NCBI RefSeq assembly: GCF_003711225.1
Contig: NZ_CP031030.1
Span: forward strand, 7,368,531 to 7,432,530
Reading direction: 5' to 3'
From: Runella sp. SP2
Lineage (GTDB): Bacteria; Bacteroidota; Bacteroidia; Cytophagales; Spirosomataceae
DNA length: 64,000 nucleotides
The position numbers were made by a program, and so were the translations under genes. How positions within the stretch are numbered: position 1 is the first letter of the stretch; the number at the start of each line of letters is the position of its first letter. The notes beneath the pieces were generated by a model. The model searched no databases. It saw only the letters and a list, made by a program, of their open reading frames with translations, and was not told the DNA's origin. Shown here piece after piece: positions 43,306 to 52,648 of the stretch.

Positions 43306-44877
43306 ATGAAAATCAGATATATTTTCCCTCTTGTCGTAGGCTTAGGTGTATTGTCAGGTTGCGAACAAAGCCTGCTTGACACCGTACCCAACGACCGTAT
43401 TTCTTCGGATATTTTCTGGAAAACCGAAAGAGACGCAATTCTTGCCTCAAACGGCCTTTATCCTGCTTTGGACGGTGTCAATATTTTTGCCATTGAAGGT
43501 GTCACCGACATTTCGCACGTCAACCAAGTATTTCAAGTAGAGTCGAACATTGAGAAAGGCATTCACGACGCCCTCAATTCGCGTCCTCAAACCGAATGGA
43601 CGGCGGCTTACCGTGGGATTCGCCTTGCCAACGATTTTTTGGCCAACATTGACAAAGTCCAAACTACCAATACTGCCCTCATTGCCCGCCTCAAAGGAGA
43701 AGCGCGTACGCTTAGAGCCTATCAGTACATCAAGCTTGTGGGGCTTTTTGGAGATGTACCTTTGGTAACGACGACCATTGGTATTGAAGAAGGACGGACG
43801 CTCAAGCGGACATCGTCAACCCAAATTTGGGATTTTGTGCTCAAAGAACTTACCGAAGCGGCCAACGATTTGCCCGCTACCCAAACCGACAAAGGGCGTA
43901 TCACCAAAGGGGCTGCTTTGGCCTTGAAAGCACGGGCTGCGCTGTGGGCGGGGCGTTATCAAGACGCGGCGGATGCGGCCAAAGCGGTGATTGATTCAAA
44001 AACCTACACTTTGTATTCGAGTTATGCCAACCTTTTCTCGTACGCGGCTGAAAATAATTCGGAAGTGATTTTGGACAAACAGTTTATCAAAGACACCTAT
44101 TCCAATAACGTGTTTGCCAGCATGGGGCCGTATAGCCAACGTACGGCCAACAATACCTACGTGCCTACCAAAGCGCTGGTGGATGCGTATCCGATGGCAA
44201 ACGGCAAGGACATTACCGACCCTACCAGCGGTTTTGATCCTAAAAATCCGTATGCCAACCGCGACCCGCGTTTGAGGGCCTCGATTTTTGTACAAGGCGA
44301 CGATTTGCCCGATGGGAAGAAATTCGACCCGCGTCCAACAAGCGGTACGGCCGATGCCATCGGCAATACGTACTTAGCCACTTCGACGGGTTTTGTGTTG
44401 AAAAAATACATCAACAAAGAAGACTTAACCACGGGCGGAAACTGCGGAATCAACATCGTTTTGTTGCGGTATGCCGAAGTTTTACTTACGTATGCCGAAG
44501 CCAAAATTGAACTTAACCAGATAGATGCCACCGTTTACGACGCCATTAATCAGATTCGTCAGCGCGCCGATGTGAAGTTGCCTGCTTTGACGACGGGGCT
44601 ATCGCAAGCACAGTTGCGCGAGGCTGTCCGTAAAGAGCGCTTGCTTGAATTGGCGTTTGAAGGACTTCGTTTGTTTGACATTCGCCGCTGGAAAACTGCC
44701 GAAAAAGCAATGGTAGGAGATGTGTACGGAATGACGTACGTGGATGGTACCGATTTGAAAACCATTCAGATTGCCTCATTTACCCGCGTTTTTGATCCTG
44801 CCAAGCACTACCTCTGGCCTATTCCACAGAAAGAACGCGAACTCAACCCCGAGCTTACCCAAAATTCGGGCTGGTAA
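43306..44877 (+). CDS. SusD/RagB family glycan-binding lipoprotein
   Basis: A 523-residue lipoprotein (signal peptide, lipobox VLSGC, Cys19). N-terminal SusD-like features are DRISSDIFWKTERDAILASN and GEARTLRAYQYIKLVGLFGD. The RagB/SusD C-terminal domain has LLTYAEAKIELNQIDATVYD, RKERLLELAFEGLRLFDIRR, and LWPIPQKERELNPELTQN at the end. SusD forms a lid over SusC and captures the glycan. In the intact arrangement it would be co-transcribed with susC, but here the sigma-side promoter points the other way. The gene itself looks undamaged. Confidence 0.95.
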   Translation: MKIRYIFPLVVGLGVLSGCEQSLLDTVPNDRISSDIFWKTERDAILASNGLYPALDGVNIFAIEGVTDISHVNQVFQVESNIEKGIHDALNSRPQTEWTAAYRGIRLANDFLANIDKVQTTNTALIARLKGEARTLRAYQYIKLVGLFGDVPLVTTTIGIEEGRTLKRTSSTQIWDFVLKELTEAANDLPATQTDKGRITKGAALALKARAALWAGRYQDAADAAKAVIDSKTYTLYSSYANLFSYAAENNSEVILDKQFIKDTYSNNVFASMGPYSQRTANNTYVPTKALVDAYPMANGKDITDPTSGFDPKNPYANRDPRLRASIFVQGDDLPDGKKFDPRPTSGTADAIGNTYLATSTGFVLKKYINKEDLTTGGNCGINIVLLRYAEVLLTYAEAKIELNQIDATVYDAINQIRQRADVKLPALTTGLSQAQLREAVRKERLLELAFEGLRLFDIRRWKTAEKAMVGDVYGMTYVDGTDLKTIQIASFTRVFDPAKHYLWPIPQKERELNPELTQNSGW

Positions 44878-44988
44878 TTTAACCTGACACATCAGTAGTA
44901 TCCAACTCCATTTCTATTTTAAAACAAACAAGCAGCGGTAGGACGTCAAGTGCGTTCCTACCGCTGGTTTAATCAACCTAAGCAGAAT

Positions 44989-46464
44989 ATGAAACGAATA
45001 CTTTTGTTGTTTTTCCTTTGTTGGGGAACAATGGCATTGGCCCAGAAATCGACCTCCAAACCCAACGTCATCTATATTTTTGCCGACGACCTTGGGTACG
45101 GTGAAGTAGGTGCTTATGGACAAAAGAAAATCAAAACCCCTAATCTCGACCGACTCGCGGCGGGAGGAATGCGTTTTACGCAGCATTATTCGTCGGCGCC
45201 CGTGTGTGCGCCTTCGCGTTGCGGATTAATGACAGGACGCCACACAGGTCATACGTACATTCGCGGAAATTACGAACTCGGTGGTTTTGAGGACGAAAAA
45301 GAAGGTGGACAGATGCCTTTGAACGAAGGTGCATTTACCGTTGGGCATTTGTTCCAAAAAGCGGGCTACAAAACGGGCGCGGTTGGAAAATGGGGGATGG
45401 GGATGGCCAATACCACAGGAAACCCCAACCAACAAGGCTTTGACTTCTTCTACGGGTTGCTTTGCCAAAAACAATCGCACAATTTTTACCCAACCCACTT
45501 GTGGAAAAATGGGGAAAAAGTGGCATTAAATAACCCCTACATCAAAGTCCACCGCCCCATGCCCGAGGGAGACGAAAACTACGAATATTACGTAGGGAAA
45601 GACTACGCCATCGACAAAATGACGGAAGAGGCGACGGGCTTTATCACCGACAACAAAAGCCGTCCTTTCTTCCTGTATTTGCCTTATACCTTGCCTCACT
45701 TGTCGCTGCAAGCCCCCGAAGAAGCGGTCAAAGAATACATCGGGAAGTTTGACGAAAAGCCCTATCGTGGCCAAACGGGCTATGCTTCAACGCGTTATCC
45801 GTACTCGACCTACGCGGCCATGATTTCGTATTTGGACAAGCAAGTAGGGCAGATTTGGGAGTTGGTGAAAAAACTAGGGATAGAAGATAACACCATCATT
45901 ATGTTTTCGAGCGACAATGGAGCGACGTTTGTGAAGCACGTTGATGCGGCGTTTTTTGAAAGTGCTGGTCCGTTTCGTGGGCTAAAAATGGACGTGTATG
46001 AGGGCGGAATCCGAGTGCCAATGATTGCGTATTGGAAAGGAAAAATTAAGCCTGGACAAGTCACTGACCATGTTTCGACGCAGTACGACGTGCTGGCAAC
46101 TTGTGCCGATTTGTTGGGAACAAAACCCGCCCTTCCGACTGATGGAGTTTCGTTTTTGCCTACGCTTTTGGGCAAATCTACGCAGGCTCAACACCCTTAT
46201 TTGTATTTTGAATACCCCGAAAACGGCGGGCAGCTGGCGATTCGGAAAGGAGATTGGAAGGGTGTAAAACGAAACGTAAAAGCAAACCGCAACGGCGCAT
46301 GGGAGATTTATAACCTAAAAGCCGACATCGGCGAACGAACCAACGTGGCTGCCGCTCATCCTGAGTTGGCCAAGGAATTTGACGAAATCGTACAGCGCGA
46401 ACACCGCCCCGCGCACGTTCATGAATGGGAATTTGTGGATCCCAAATTTGAAGTGAAGAAGTAG
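44989..46464 (+). CDS. family S1 sulfatase (first of the SusCD locus)
   Basis: The start is ATG 44989 (MKRILLLFFLCWGTMALAQK, signal peptide); an in-frame ATG at 44950 lacks signal character. The 491-residue enzyme shows VIYIFADDLGYGEVGAYG (metal site), CAPSRCGLMTGRHTG with formylglycine Cys73, GAVGKWGMGM, FFLYLPYTLPH and IIMFSSDNGAT. It removes sulfate esters from a polysaccharide or glycan after import or at the surface. It is 111 bp after susD and belongs to the same locus. The nearby sulfatases suggest a sulfated polymer as substrate; the sugar cannot be told. Confidence 0.94.
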   Translation: MKRILLLFFLCWGTMALAQKSTSKPNVIYIFADDLGYGEVGAYGQKKIKTPNLDRLAAGGMRFTQHYSSAPVCAPSRCGLMTGRHTGHTYIRGNYELGGFEDEKEGGQMPLNEGAFTVGHLFQKAGYKTGAVGKWGMGMANTTGNPNQQGFDFFYGLLCQKQSHNFYPTHLWKNGEKVALNNPYIKVHRPMPEGDENYEYYVGKDYAIDKMTEEATGFITDNKSRPFFLYLPYTLPHLSLQAPEEAVKEYIGKFDEKPYRGQTGYASTRYPYSTYAAMISYLDKQVGQIWELVKKLGIEDNTIIMFSSDNGATFVKHVDAAFFESAGPFRGLKMDVYEGGIRVPMIAYWKGKIKPGQVTDHVSTQYDVLATCADLLGTKPALPTDGVSFLPTLLGKSTQAQHPYLYFEYPENGGQLAIRKGDWKGVKRNVKANRNGAWEIYNLKADIGERTNVAAAHPELAKEFDEIVQREHRPAHVHEWEFVDPKFEVKK

Positions 46465-46504
46465 TGAATAGTAGTCATATTTACTTTTGTATAGTTGTAT
46501 AATT

Positions 46505-46562
46505 ATTTGATATACTGTGATTTACAATTAACGGTTAACAAATAACGATTAACAGATAACAG
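46505..46562. repeat. TAAC-rich intergenic tract
   Basis: TTAACGGTTAACAAATAACG followed by ATTAACAGATAACAGT: repeated TTAAC/ATAAC words and a GTTAAC palindrome between the two sulfatase genes. It resembles the TAAC/GTTAT tract at 14.3 kb and may be a dispersed simple repeat. Confidence 0.45.
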
Positions 46563-46581
46563 TGGCTTGCCACTTAAAATT

Positions 46582-48054
46582 ATGAAAAAGCTTTCAACTG
46601 TTTTTTTTGCAATGTGTGCCGTAGTCGGCATTTCGGCCTTTACCATTTTTTCAACCGAACAAGCCCCCAAATCCACTTCGCCCAACATCATTTTGATTTT
46701 TATGGATGATTTGGGCTACGGCGATTTGAGTTGTTATGGGGCACTTCAATACCGTACGCCTAACCTCGATAAATTGGCGGGTGAAGGGGTGCGTTTTACC
46801 AATTTTTTGGCTGCCCAAGCGGTATGTAGCGCCTCGCGGGCAGCATTGATGACGGGCTGTTATCCCAATCGTGTCGGTATTTCGGGTGCGTTGTTTCCCA
46901 ATGCAAAAGTGGGACTCAACCCCGATGAAACGACGATTGCCGAGTTGTTGAAGGAAAAAGGCTACGCCACGGGCATGTTTGGAAAATGGCATTTGGGCGA
47001 TAAACCTGAGTTCTTACCAACCAAACAAGGGTTTGATGAGTACGTTGGTTTGCCTTACTCCAACGATATGTGGCCTGTGCATTACGACGGAAAACCGATT
47101 AGCAACGAGTCTGATAACCGCAAAAAGAGTTTTCCGTATTTGCCTTTGTTGAGCAACAACGACACGATTCAAGAAATAAAAACCCTCGATGACCAAGCCA
47201 AATTGACGGGGATTTATACCGAACGTGCCGTTAATTTTATTAAAAAGAACAAAAAAGCCCCATTTTTTATCTATTTACCCCACTCAATGCCCCACGTACC
47301 GATTGCGGCATCAGCCAAGTTTAAGGGGAAAAGTAACCAAGGAACTTACGGCGACGTGCTGCTCGAAATCGACTGGTCGGTGGGAGAAATCATGAAAGCC
47401 TTGAAAGAAAATGGGTTGGATAAAAATACAATGGTAATTTTTACGAGCGACAACGGCCCTTGGCTCAACTACGGAAACCACGCAGGCTCATCGGGCGGCT
47501 TGCGCGAAGGAAAAGGCAATAGTTTTGAAGGCGGCCAGCGCGTCCCTTGCATCGTTCGCTGGAAAGGCGTCACGCCCGAAGGAGTCGTTTGTAACAAACT
47601 TACTTCGACCATTGATTTGCTGCCTACCATCGCCAACATCTGCGGGGCGAAACTTCCTACGAAAAAAATTGATGGGGTGGATATTTTACCGCTGCTCAAA
47701 GGCAACATGGACGCCACGCCTCGGAAGTATTTTTACTACTATTACCGTCGCAACAACTTAGAAGCCGTGCGTCGCGATGACTGGAAACTTGTACTGCCGC
47801 ACGAAGGTCGCACCTACGAAGGGCAACAGCCAGGTAACGACGGTTTCCCAGGAAAAGCCCCCGAAAATCATCCATTTCCGTTGGCATTGTACGACCTTCG
47901 CCGCGACCCGTCGGAGCGCTATGACGTGAAAGAGCTTTATCCTGAGATTGTGACCGAGCTTCAAAAAGTAGCCGACGAAGCCCGCGACGACTTAGGCGAT
48001 GACCTCACCAAACGCGAAGGTAAGAATGTACGGCCTAGTGGCAGGGTGAAGTGA
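46582..48054 (+). CDS. family S1 sulfatase (second of the SusCD locus)
   Basis: The start is ATG 46582 (MKKLSTVFFAMCAVVGISAF, signal peptide/anchor); the ATG at 46567 adds five residues. The 490-residue enzyme has IILIFMDDLGYGDLSCYG, the formylglycine motif CSASRAALMTG with Cys82 (Ala in place of Pro, an accepted C-x-A-x-R form), MFGKWHLGDKP, FFIYLPHSMPH and VIFTSDNGPW. It should act with the first sulfatase, removing a sulfate at another position or from another unit. The gene is intact and lies 117 bp downstream of the first. Confidence 0.93.
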   Translation: MKKLSTVFFAMCAVVGISAFTIFSTEQAPKSTSPNIILIFMDDLGYGDLSCYGALQYRTPNLDKLAGEGVRFTNFLAAQAVCSASRAALMTGCYPNRVGISGALFPNAKVGLNPDETTIAELLKEKGYATGMFGKWHLGDKPEFLPTKQGFDEYVGLPYSNDMWPVHYDGKPISNESDNRKKSFPYLPLLSNNDTIQEIKTLDDQAKLTGIYTERAVNFIKKNKKAPFFIYLPHSMPHVPIAASAKFKGKSNQGTYGDVLLEIDWSVGEIMKALKENGLDKNTMVIFTSDNGPWLNYGNHAGSSGGLREGKGNSFEGGQRVPCIVRWKGVTPEGVVCNKLTSTIDLLPTIANICGAKLPTKKIDGVDILPLLKGNMDATPRKYFYYYYRRNNLEAVRRDDWKLVLPHEGRTYEGQQPGNDGFPGKAPENHPFPLALYDLRRDPSERYDVKELYPEIVTELQKVADEARDDLGDDLTKREGKNVRPSGRVK

Positions 48055-48092
48055 AATTTGTAATTTCAAAAACTTTGCAATAGCTACTACCT

Positions 48093-48145
48093 GCAGATTT
48101 CGCAGAATAATGGCTTCATTAAGCCCTTTTTCTGCGAAAATCTGC
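48093..48145 (+). repeat. CTGCAGATTTCGCAGAA-type inverted repeat
   Basis: GCAGATTTCGCAGAA (48093-48107) pairs with TTCTGCGAAAATCTGC (48130-48145). Further TCTGCG words continue to 48178. ATCTGCG words of this kind recur between genes in many Bacteroidota and look like a mobile intergenic repeat. It follows the second sulfatase gene and could also act as its terminator. Confidence 0.6.
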
Positions 48146-48208
48146 GCTTGTATTCTTCTGCGTGCATCTGCGGGAAAAACATTGAAATTATTTACTTAAC
48201 AATGCAAT

Positions 48209-48244
48209 AAAAAGTCGCTCCCCAGCTAGGTGGAACGACTTTTT
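48209..48244 (+). terminator. hairpin terminator before the L,D-transpeptidase gene
   Basis: AAAAAGTCGCTCC (48209-48221) and GGAACGACTTTTT (48232-48244) pair with one mismatch and end in a T-run. A GTG-initiated extension of the next gene from 48,230 would begin inside this hairpin, which argues for the later ATG. Confidence 0.7.
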
Positions 48245-48277
48245 TATGTTTTCTTCCGACACTATTTCTGGAATCCT

Positions 48278-49954
48278 ATGCCTCCTATGAATAAAAACGA
48301 ACGTTATATCGCCATCGCCGTTGGGGTGTTGCTCCTGATTGGAGCCGCTGTCTATTACCAATTTCGCCAAAAAGCACCCGTTAAACAAGCATTTGCCCCC
48401 GACTCAACGGTCTATTCCAAACAAGATTATACCACTTTGGTACTCGATAGTACCGTGTTGGCGTCGTTTTTTGCGTCGCGCTCACTGGCCGATAGCCTTC
48501 AATCGGATGTGAGCTCGTTTTATCAGCGACGCGGCTATCAGTATGCGTGGTTTAGTGAAAACCGTCTAGCCAACGCCGCCAACAACTTCAATAACTTACG
48601 GCAAAGTTACATCAGCGATTTTGCCGATAGCAGCTTGTACAACGCCGAAATCGACCGATTGGTGAACGAGGCCGAAGCCCAAGGAACGAAGTTTTTGGCC
48701 AATAAAGTAGAAGTACAAACCCTCGAATTGCTGTTGACCACGGCGTTTTTTCAGTATGCCGATAAAGCCTACGCGGGTACAGTCAAAGATTTGTTGGATT
48801 TGGAGTGGTTTATTCCTCGTAAAAAGAAAAATTTTCAAGCCTTGTTAGACACGCTCGTTCTCGCCAAAGGCCAGCCTATTCGCGAGCCTGTCAATCGTTA
48901 TTATACGTTGTTGAAAGAAAAACTGCGGCAGTATCGTATCATCCAGCAACAGGGTGGGTGGCCTAAATTGGAATTTGAAGGGAAAGCGCCCAAAAAAGGC
49001 GATGAAGATTCGACGGTTTTGGTGTTGAAACAAAACTTACACCGCTGGGGCGACTTAAAAACACTGGATTCGACGAGCATATTTGATGACTCGGTAGCCG
49101 TGGCCTTAAAACGCTTTCAGCACCGAATGGGTCTTACTGAAACGGGTAAATTGGACGAAAAGACGTTGGTGGAAATGAACCGCCCCGTGGAAGAACGCAT
49201 CCGCCAAATGATGCTCAACATGGAACGCTTGCGGTGGGTACCCGATGAATTGGAACCGAATATGTTGTTGGTGAATATTCCCGAGTATCGCTTACACGTG
49301 TTTGAAAACGGCGTTCAATCGTGGATGAGCAAAGTGGTGGTGGGAAAAGAAGCGACTAAGACAAGTATTTTTAAGGGAAATCTCTCGTACGTGGTGTTAA
49401 ACCCGTATTGGGTGGTGACCAACAACATCATCAACAACGAAATTTTGCCCAAACTGAAACGCAACCCAGGGTATTTGGCACGCAACAACATGGAAGTGGT
49501 GTCGGGCAACAAAGTCGTAAATCCGTACTCTGTCAAGTGGAGCTCTTACACCAAAAACATTCCATATACCATTCGACAAAAACCTGGCAAGGGAAATTCG
49601 TTGGGAAAAGTCAAGTTTTTATTCCCTAATAGTTACAGCATTTATTTACACGATACTCCTTCCAAAAGCCTCTTTGGCGAGACGGCGCGTGCCTTTAGCC
49701 ACGGCTGTATCAGGGTGTCAGAACCCGAAAAATTGGCACTGCACGTATTAAAAAGTGTCCCAGAATGGAACGAAGAGAAGCTAAATGCCGTTTGGAAAAC
49801 ACAAAACGAGAAATGGATAACCGTTCGTCCTTCGCTTCCAGTGTATATTGTCTATTTTACAACTTGGGTGGATAATACGGGTCAGCTCAACTTCCGCCGT
49901 GACTTATACGGGCTGGATAGTGCGTTGGCAAAAGAAGTTTTTGGAGAACAATAA
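48278..49954 (+). CDS. L,D-transpeptidase (YcbB-like) with peptidoglycan-binding domain
   Basis: Start ATG 48278 (or 48287) precedes an N-terminal anchor (YIAIAVGVLLLIGAAVYYQF). The ~558-residue protein has a scaffold region (~60-230, YQRRGYQYAWFSENRLANAA). A PG-binding domain lies at ~250-310 (VALKRFQHRMGLTETGKLDE) and the YkuD catalytic domain at ~330-500 (LLVNIPEYRLHVFENGVQSW; SHGCIRVSEPEKLA with the nucleophile Cys). YcbB/LdtD-type enzymes form 3-3 cross-links in peptidoglycan in the periplasm and can give beta-lactam tolerance. The Hsp70-like gene follows after 9 bp, so the two are probably co-transcribed. Confidence 0.92.
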   Translation: MPPMNKNERYIAIAVGVLLLIGAAVYYQFRQKAPVKQAFAPDSTVYSKQDYTTLVLDSTVLASFFASRSLADSLQSDVSSFYQRRGYQYAWFSENRLANAANNFNNLRQSYISDFADSSLYNAEIDRLVNEAEAQGTKFLANKVEVQTLELLLTTAFFQYADKAYAGTVKDLLDLEWFIPRKKKNFQALLDTLVLAKGQPIREPVNRYYTLLKEKLRQYRIIQQQGGWPKLEFEGKAPKKGDEDSTVLVLKQNLHRWGDLKTLDSTSIFDDSVAVALKRFQHRMGLTETGKLDEKTLVEMNRPVEERIRQMMLNMERLRWVPDELEPNMLLVNIPEYRLHVFENGVQSWMSKVVVGKEATKTSIFKGNLSYVVLNPYWVVTNNIINNEILPKLKRNPGYLARNNMEVVSGNKVVNPYSVKWSSYTKNIPYTIRQKPGKGNSLGKVKFLFPNSYSIYLHDTPSKSLFGETARAFSHGCIRVSEPEKLALHVLKSVPEWNEEKLNAVWKTQNEKWITVRPSLPVYIVYFTTWVDNTGQLNFRRDLYGLDSALAKEVFGEQ

Positions 49955-49963
49955 CAAGCACAA

Positions 49964-51226
49964 ATGTCGGAAATTTCATGCGGCGTTGATTTCGGAACGT
50001 CAAACTCTACCATTGCATTTTACCGAGATAACCAACTTACGTTGGTGCCCGTCGAAGGGACAAACACCACCATTCCTAGTGCAATATTCTTTGAACGCAT
50101 CGACAACACGCCCCATTACGGACGTGATGCCGTGCAGCTGTTTTTGGGACGGAACAAAGGCCGTTTTATGCGCAGTTTGAAGCGGATATTGGGAACAACG
50201 ATTATGAAACAAGGAACGCTCGTCAATGGCAGTCCGATGTATTTTAGTCGAATCATTGGCCAGTTTGTTAAAAACCTTAAAGACAAAGCCGAACTGGAAG
50301 CGGGTCAAGAAATCGACAGTGTGGTGATGGGTCGGCCTGTTCATTTTATTGATAACGACCCCGTAGGCGATAAAAATGCCCAAGAAGAGCTACGGAAAAT
50401 TGCGCAACAAGTAGGATTCAAACACATTGAGTTTCAGTTTGAACCCATTGCCGCCGCTTTTGCCCACGAAAAAAACGTATCGGGTGAAAAACTGGCGTTG
50501 GTGGTGGACATCGGCGGGGGTACTTCCGATTTTACGGTGATTCGCCTTTCGCAGCATTTTTTGAATAGAACCAACCGCGCCAACGATATTTTGGCCAACA
50601 CAGGGGTGCGAATTGGCGGAAATGATTTTGACAAAGACTTGAGTTTGGTTTCGTTTATGCCCGAGTTGGGTTTTCGTAGCACGTACGGTGACAAACACTT
50701 GCCCGTACCGCTCAAGTATTACTACGACTTGGCCGAATGGAGTAAAGTTAACTCGCTTTACACGCCAAAAAACCGAATGCAGATTTACCAGTATTTGGGC
50801 CAATCGCACGACCCTGAGCGACTTTCACGCTTGTTGAATGTTATCGACCAAGAAAGTGGGCACGTGTTATTAGGCGCTGTGGAAGAGGCAAAAATTGCTT
50901 TGACTTACCACGATGTCAATAGCTCGTCGCTTGATTTTTTGGCGGAAGGGTGTACCGTTGAGACATCCAAAGCCGTTTTTGAAGAATCCATTGCTGCAGA
51001 AATTGAGCAAGTGACCGTGGCCGCAACGGCCTGCGTACAAGAAGCGGGTGTACGACTCCAAGACATTGAGTTGATTATCTTAACGGGAGGTTCTACCGAG
51101 ATTCCCGCAGTTCAACTTGCCTTTAGAGAATTGTTTTCTCATGCCGAAGTATCGGATACCAACAAACTGGACAGTGTAGGCGTGGGATTGGCTTATGATA
51201 GCCAACGGAAGTTTCAAATGGGGTAA
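49964..51226 (+). CDS. Hsp70-family (YegD-like) actin-fold ATPase
   Basis: The 420-residue protein has the Hsp70 nucleotide-binding core: phosphate 1 CGVDFGTSNSTIAFYRDN, phosphate 2 LALVVDIGGGTSDFTVIRL, and adenosine loop LIILTGGSTEIPAVQLAF. It lacks the substrate-binding and lid domains of DnaK, as in YegD, so it is not a general chaperone in the usual sense. FEPIAAAFAHEKN matches the connecting motif. Its partner is unknown. It lies 9 bp after the L,D-transpeptidase gene and ends in a long perfect hairpin shared with the convergent efflux operon. Confidence 0.92.
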   Translation: MSEISCGVDFGTSNSTIAFYRDNQLTLVPVEGTNTTIPSAIFFERIDNTPHYGRDAVQLFLGRNKGRFMRSLKRILGTTIMKQGTLVNGSPMYFSRIIGQFVKNLKDKAELEAGQEIDSVVMGRPVHFIDNDPVGDKNAQEELRKIAQQVGFKHIEFQFEPIAAAFAHEKNVSGEKLALVVDIGGGTSDFTVIRLSQHFLNRTNRANDILANTGVRIGGNDFDKDLSLVSFMPELGFRSTYGDKHLPVPLKYYYDLAEWSKVNSLYTPKNRMQIYQYLGQSHDPERLSRLLNVIDQESGHVLLGAVEEAKIALTYHDVNSSSLDFLAEGCTVETSKAVFEESIAAEIEQVTVAATACVQEAGVRLQDIELIILTGGSTEIPAVQLAFRELFSHAEVSDTNKLDSVGVGLAYDSQRKFQMG

Positions 51227-51289
51227 ATGTTGTGGTTGGGGTGTGTTGGGGTTTCTCAAAACCCCCAACACACCCCAACCACAACATTT
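51225..51289. terminator. 27-bp perfect stem, bidirectional terminator
   Basis: Bases 51225-51251 (AAATGTTGTGGTTGGGGTGT, then GTTGGGG) pair perfectly with 51263-51289 around an 11-nt loop. The stem starts in the Hsp70-like stop codon and ends in that of the convergent TolC-like gene, so it fills the whole intergenic space. Confidence 0.85.
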
Positions 51290-52581
51290 TATTTTAAGTC
51301 ATTGGCCAAACGAAGCAATTCGATTTCGGCTGCTTTGGCGGCAAAACTGTAATTGACAAACGCGTACCCGATGGTTTCAAAACTCTGTTGGGCTTGGCGT
51401 ACCTCTACAATCGTCGCTTGGCGAAGCTGATAACGTTGGAGTGTCAAATCGAGTAGTTTTTTTGAAAGCTCTACGTTCTTCTTTTGCTCTTCCAACTGCT
51501 GCAAATTCATCGTATAAGTTTGGTATGCTTTCACGACGTTGTTGCTCAATGTCCGTTGGAGAATCTCTTTGCGTAAGCCTGCATTTTTGGTATTGATGGC
51601 AGCGATTTGTTCTTGGCGTTTGAAGATACCTCCGTTGTAAATAGGAATGGTTAATCCTACGCCTAAAAACGGCCCACTACTTTGGTTGAGGAGTAGCTGC
51701 CCAGCGGTTTGTTGGTTACGGTTGTAGTTGAAACCCATGTTTGCCCGCAGCGTTGGATAGCGTTGTGCCTGAACTTCTTTGGCTGCCCATTCTGCAATTT
51801 TGATTTGGTTGTCGGCCGCCATCACGTCGGCGTTGCGGTTAGCATTGCGCAAAATATCGTCCATTTGAAGGCTTTTATCAACCATAATCGTGTCTTGGAT
51901 GGTAATTAGCGTGTCAGGGCGAAGGTTTAACAAAAGTAATAAATCAGTTTTGGCTTGGTTCACAATCAGTTGCTGCGACTGTTTGGTTTGAAGTAAAGCG
52001 TTCAAATCAAGCTGAGACTGAAACAAGTCAGCGTTGTTGGCCAATCCTACATTTTGTTGAACTTTTACCAACTCCAGGCGGCGCTCTGCTACATCAATCG
52101 ACTGGTCGATGGTACGAATATACGCTTGCTGACGAATGACGTCATAATAACCCGCCATTACACCCGCAATCGTGTTTTGCACTTGGGCGTTGAGCAACTG
52201 CTTGCTTTGGATTTCGAGTTGCTCAAGGCGTTTTTTTGTCGATTTAACGCGGTTACCATTGTAAAGCAAAATACTCCCAGTGACGTTGGAGTTCAGCTGA
52301 TTGGCTGCCGCGCCGTTTCGCTTGATTTCTACCCCTGTATTTAGCCTCTGATTGACGTTGGTGTATTGCTCGTTGTCGTTGATGGTAGCCGTTACGGTTG
52401 GCAAGGCACCAGCGATACTTTTGTCGTTGTTGATATGGGCTACCTGAACGTTGTTTTTCAACACCTCAATATCAAGGTTATTTTTGAGGGCAATGCCGAT
52501 GGCATCGTTCAGGGTCAAGTTTTGAGAAAAGGCGATTTGACCAGAAATGGCCAAACCTAATACGATCAAAAATTTCCTCAT
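51289..52581 (-). CDS. TolC family outer-membrane efflux protein
   Basis: The start is ATG 52581 (MRKFLIVLGLAISGQIAFSQ, signal peptide); ATG 52617 would extend it without sense. The 430-residue protein has the two-fold helical OEP pattern: LTLNDAIGIALKNNLDIEVL, YDVIRQQAYIRTIDQSIDVA, GLANNADLFQSQLDLNALLQ, LGVGLTIPIYNGGIFKRQEQ and ATIVEVRQAQQSFETIGYAF. It should form the outer-membrane channel of the RND pump encoded upstream. It is the last gene of the adaptor-pump-channel operon, 67 bp after the pump gene, and ends in the shared hairpin. Confidence 0.93.
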   Translation of the reverse strand: MRKFLIVLGLAISGQIAFSQNLTLNDAIGIALKNNLDIEVLKNNVQVAHINNDKSIAGALPTVTATINDNEQYTNVNQRLNTGVEIKRNGAAANQLNSNVTGSILLYNGNRVKSTKKRLEQLEIQSKQLLNAQVQNTIAGVMAGYYDVIRQQAYIRTIDQSIDVAERRLELVKVQQNVGLANNADLFQSQLDLNALLQTKQSQQLIVNQAKTDLLLLLNLRPDTLITIQDTIMVDKSLQMDDILRNANRNADVMAADNQIKIAEWAAKEVQAQRYPTLRANMGFNYNRNQQTAGQLLLNQSSGPFLGVGLTIPIYNGGIFKRQEQIAAINTKNAGLRKEILQRTLSNNVVKAYQTYTMNLQQLEEQKKNVELSKKLLDLTLQRYQLRQATIVEVRQAQQSFETIGYAFVNYSFAAKAAEIELLRLANDLK

Positions 52582-52648
52582 TGTGATGAGATTACGTGCT
52601 AAAGCACAGTTAATCATTATTGGTTAATTGTAGATAAAATGGTGGAAG

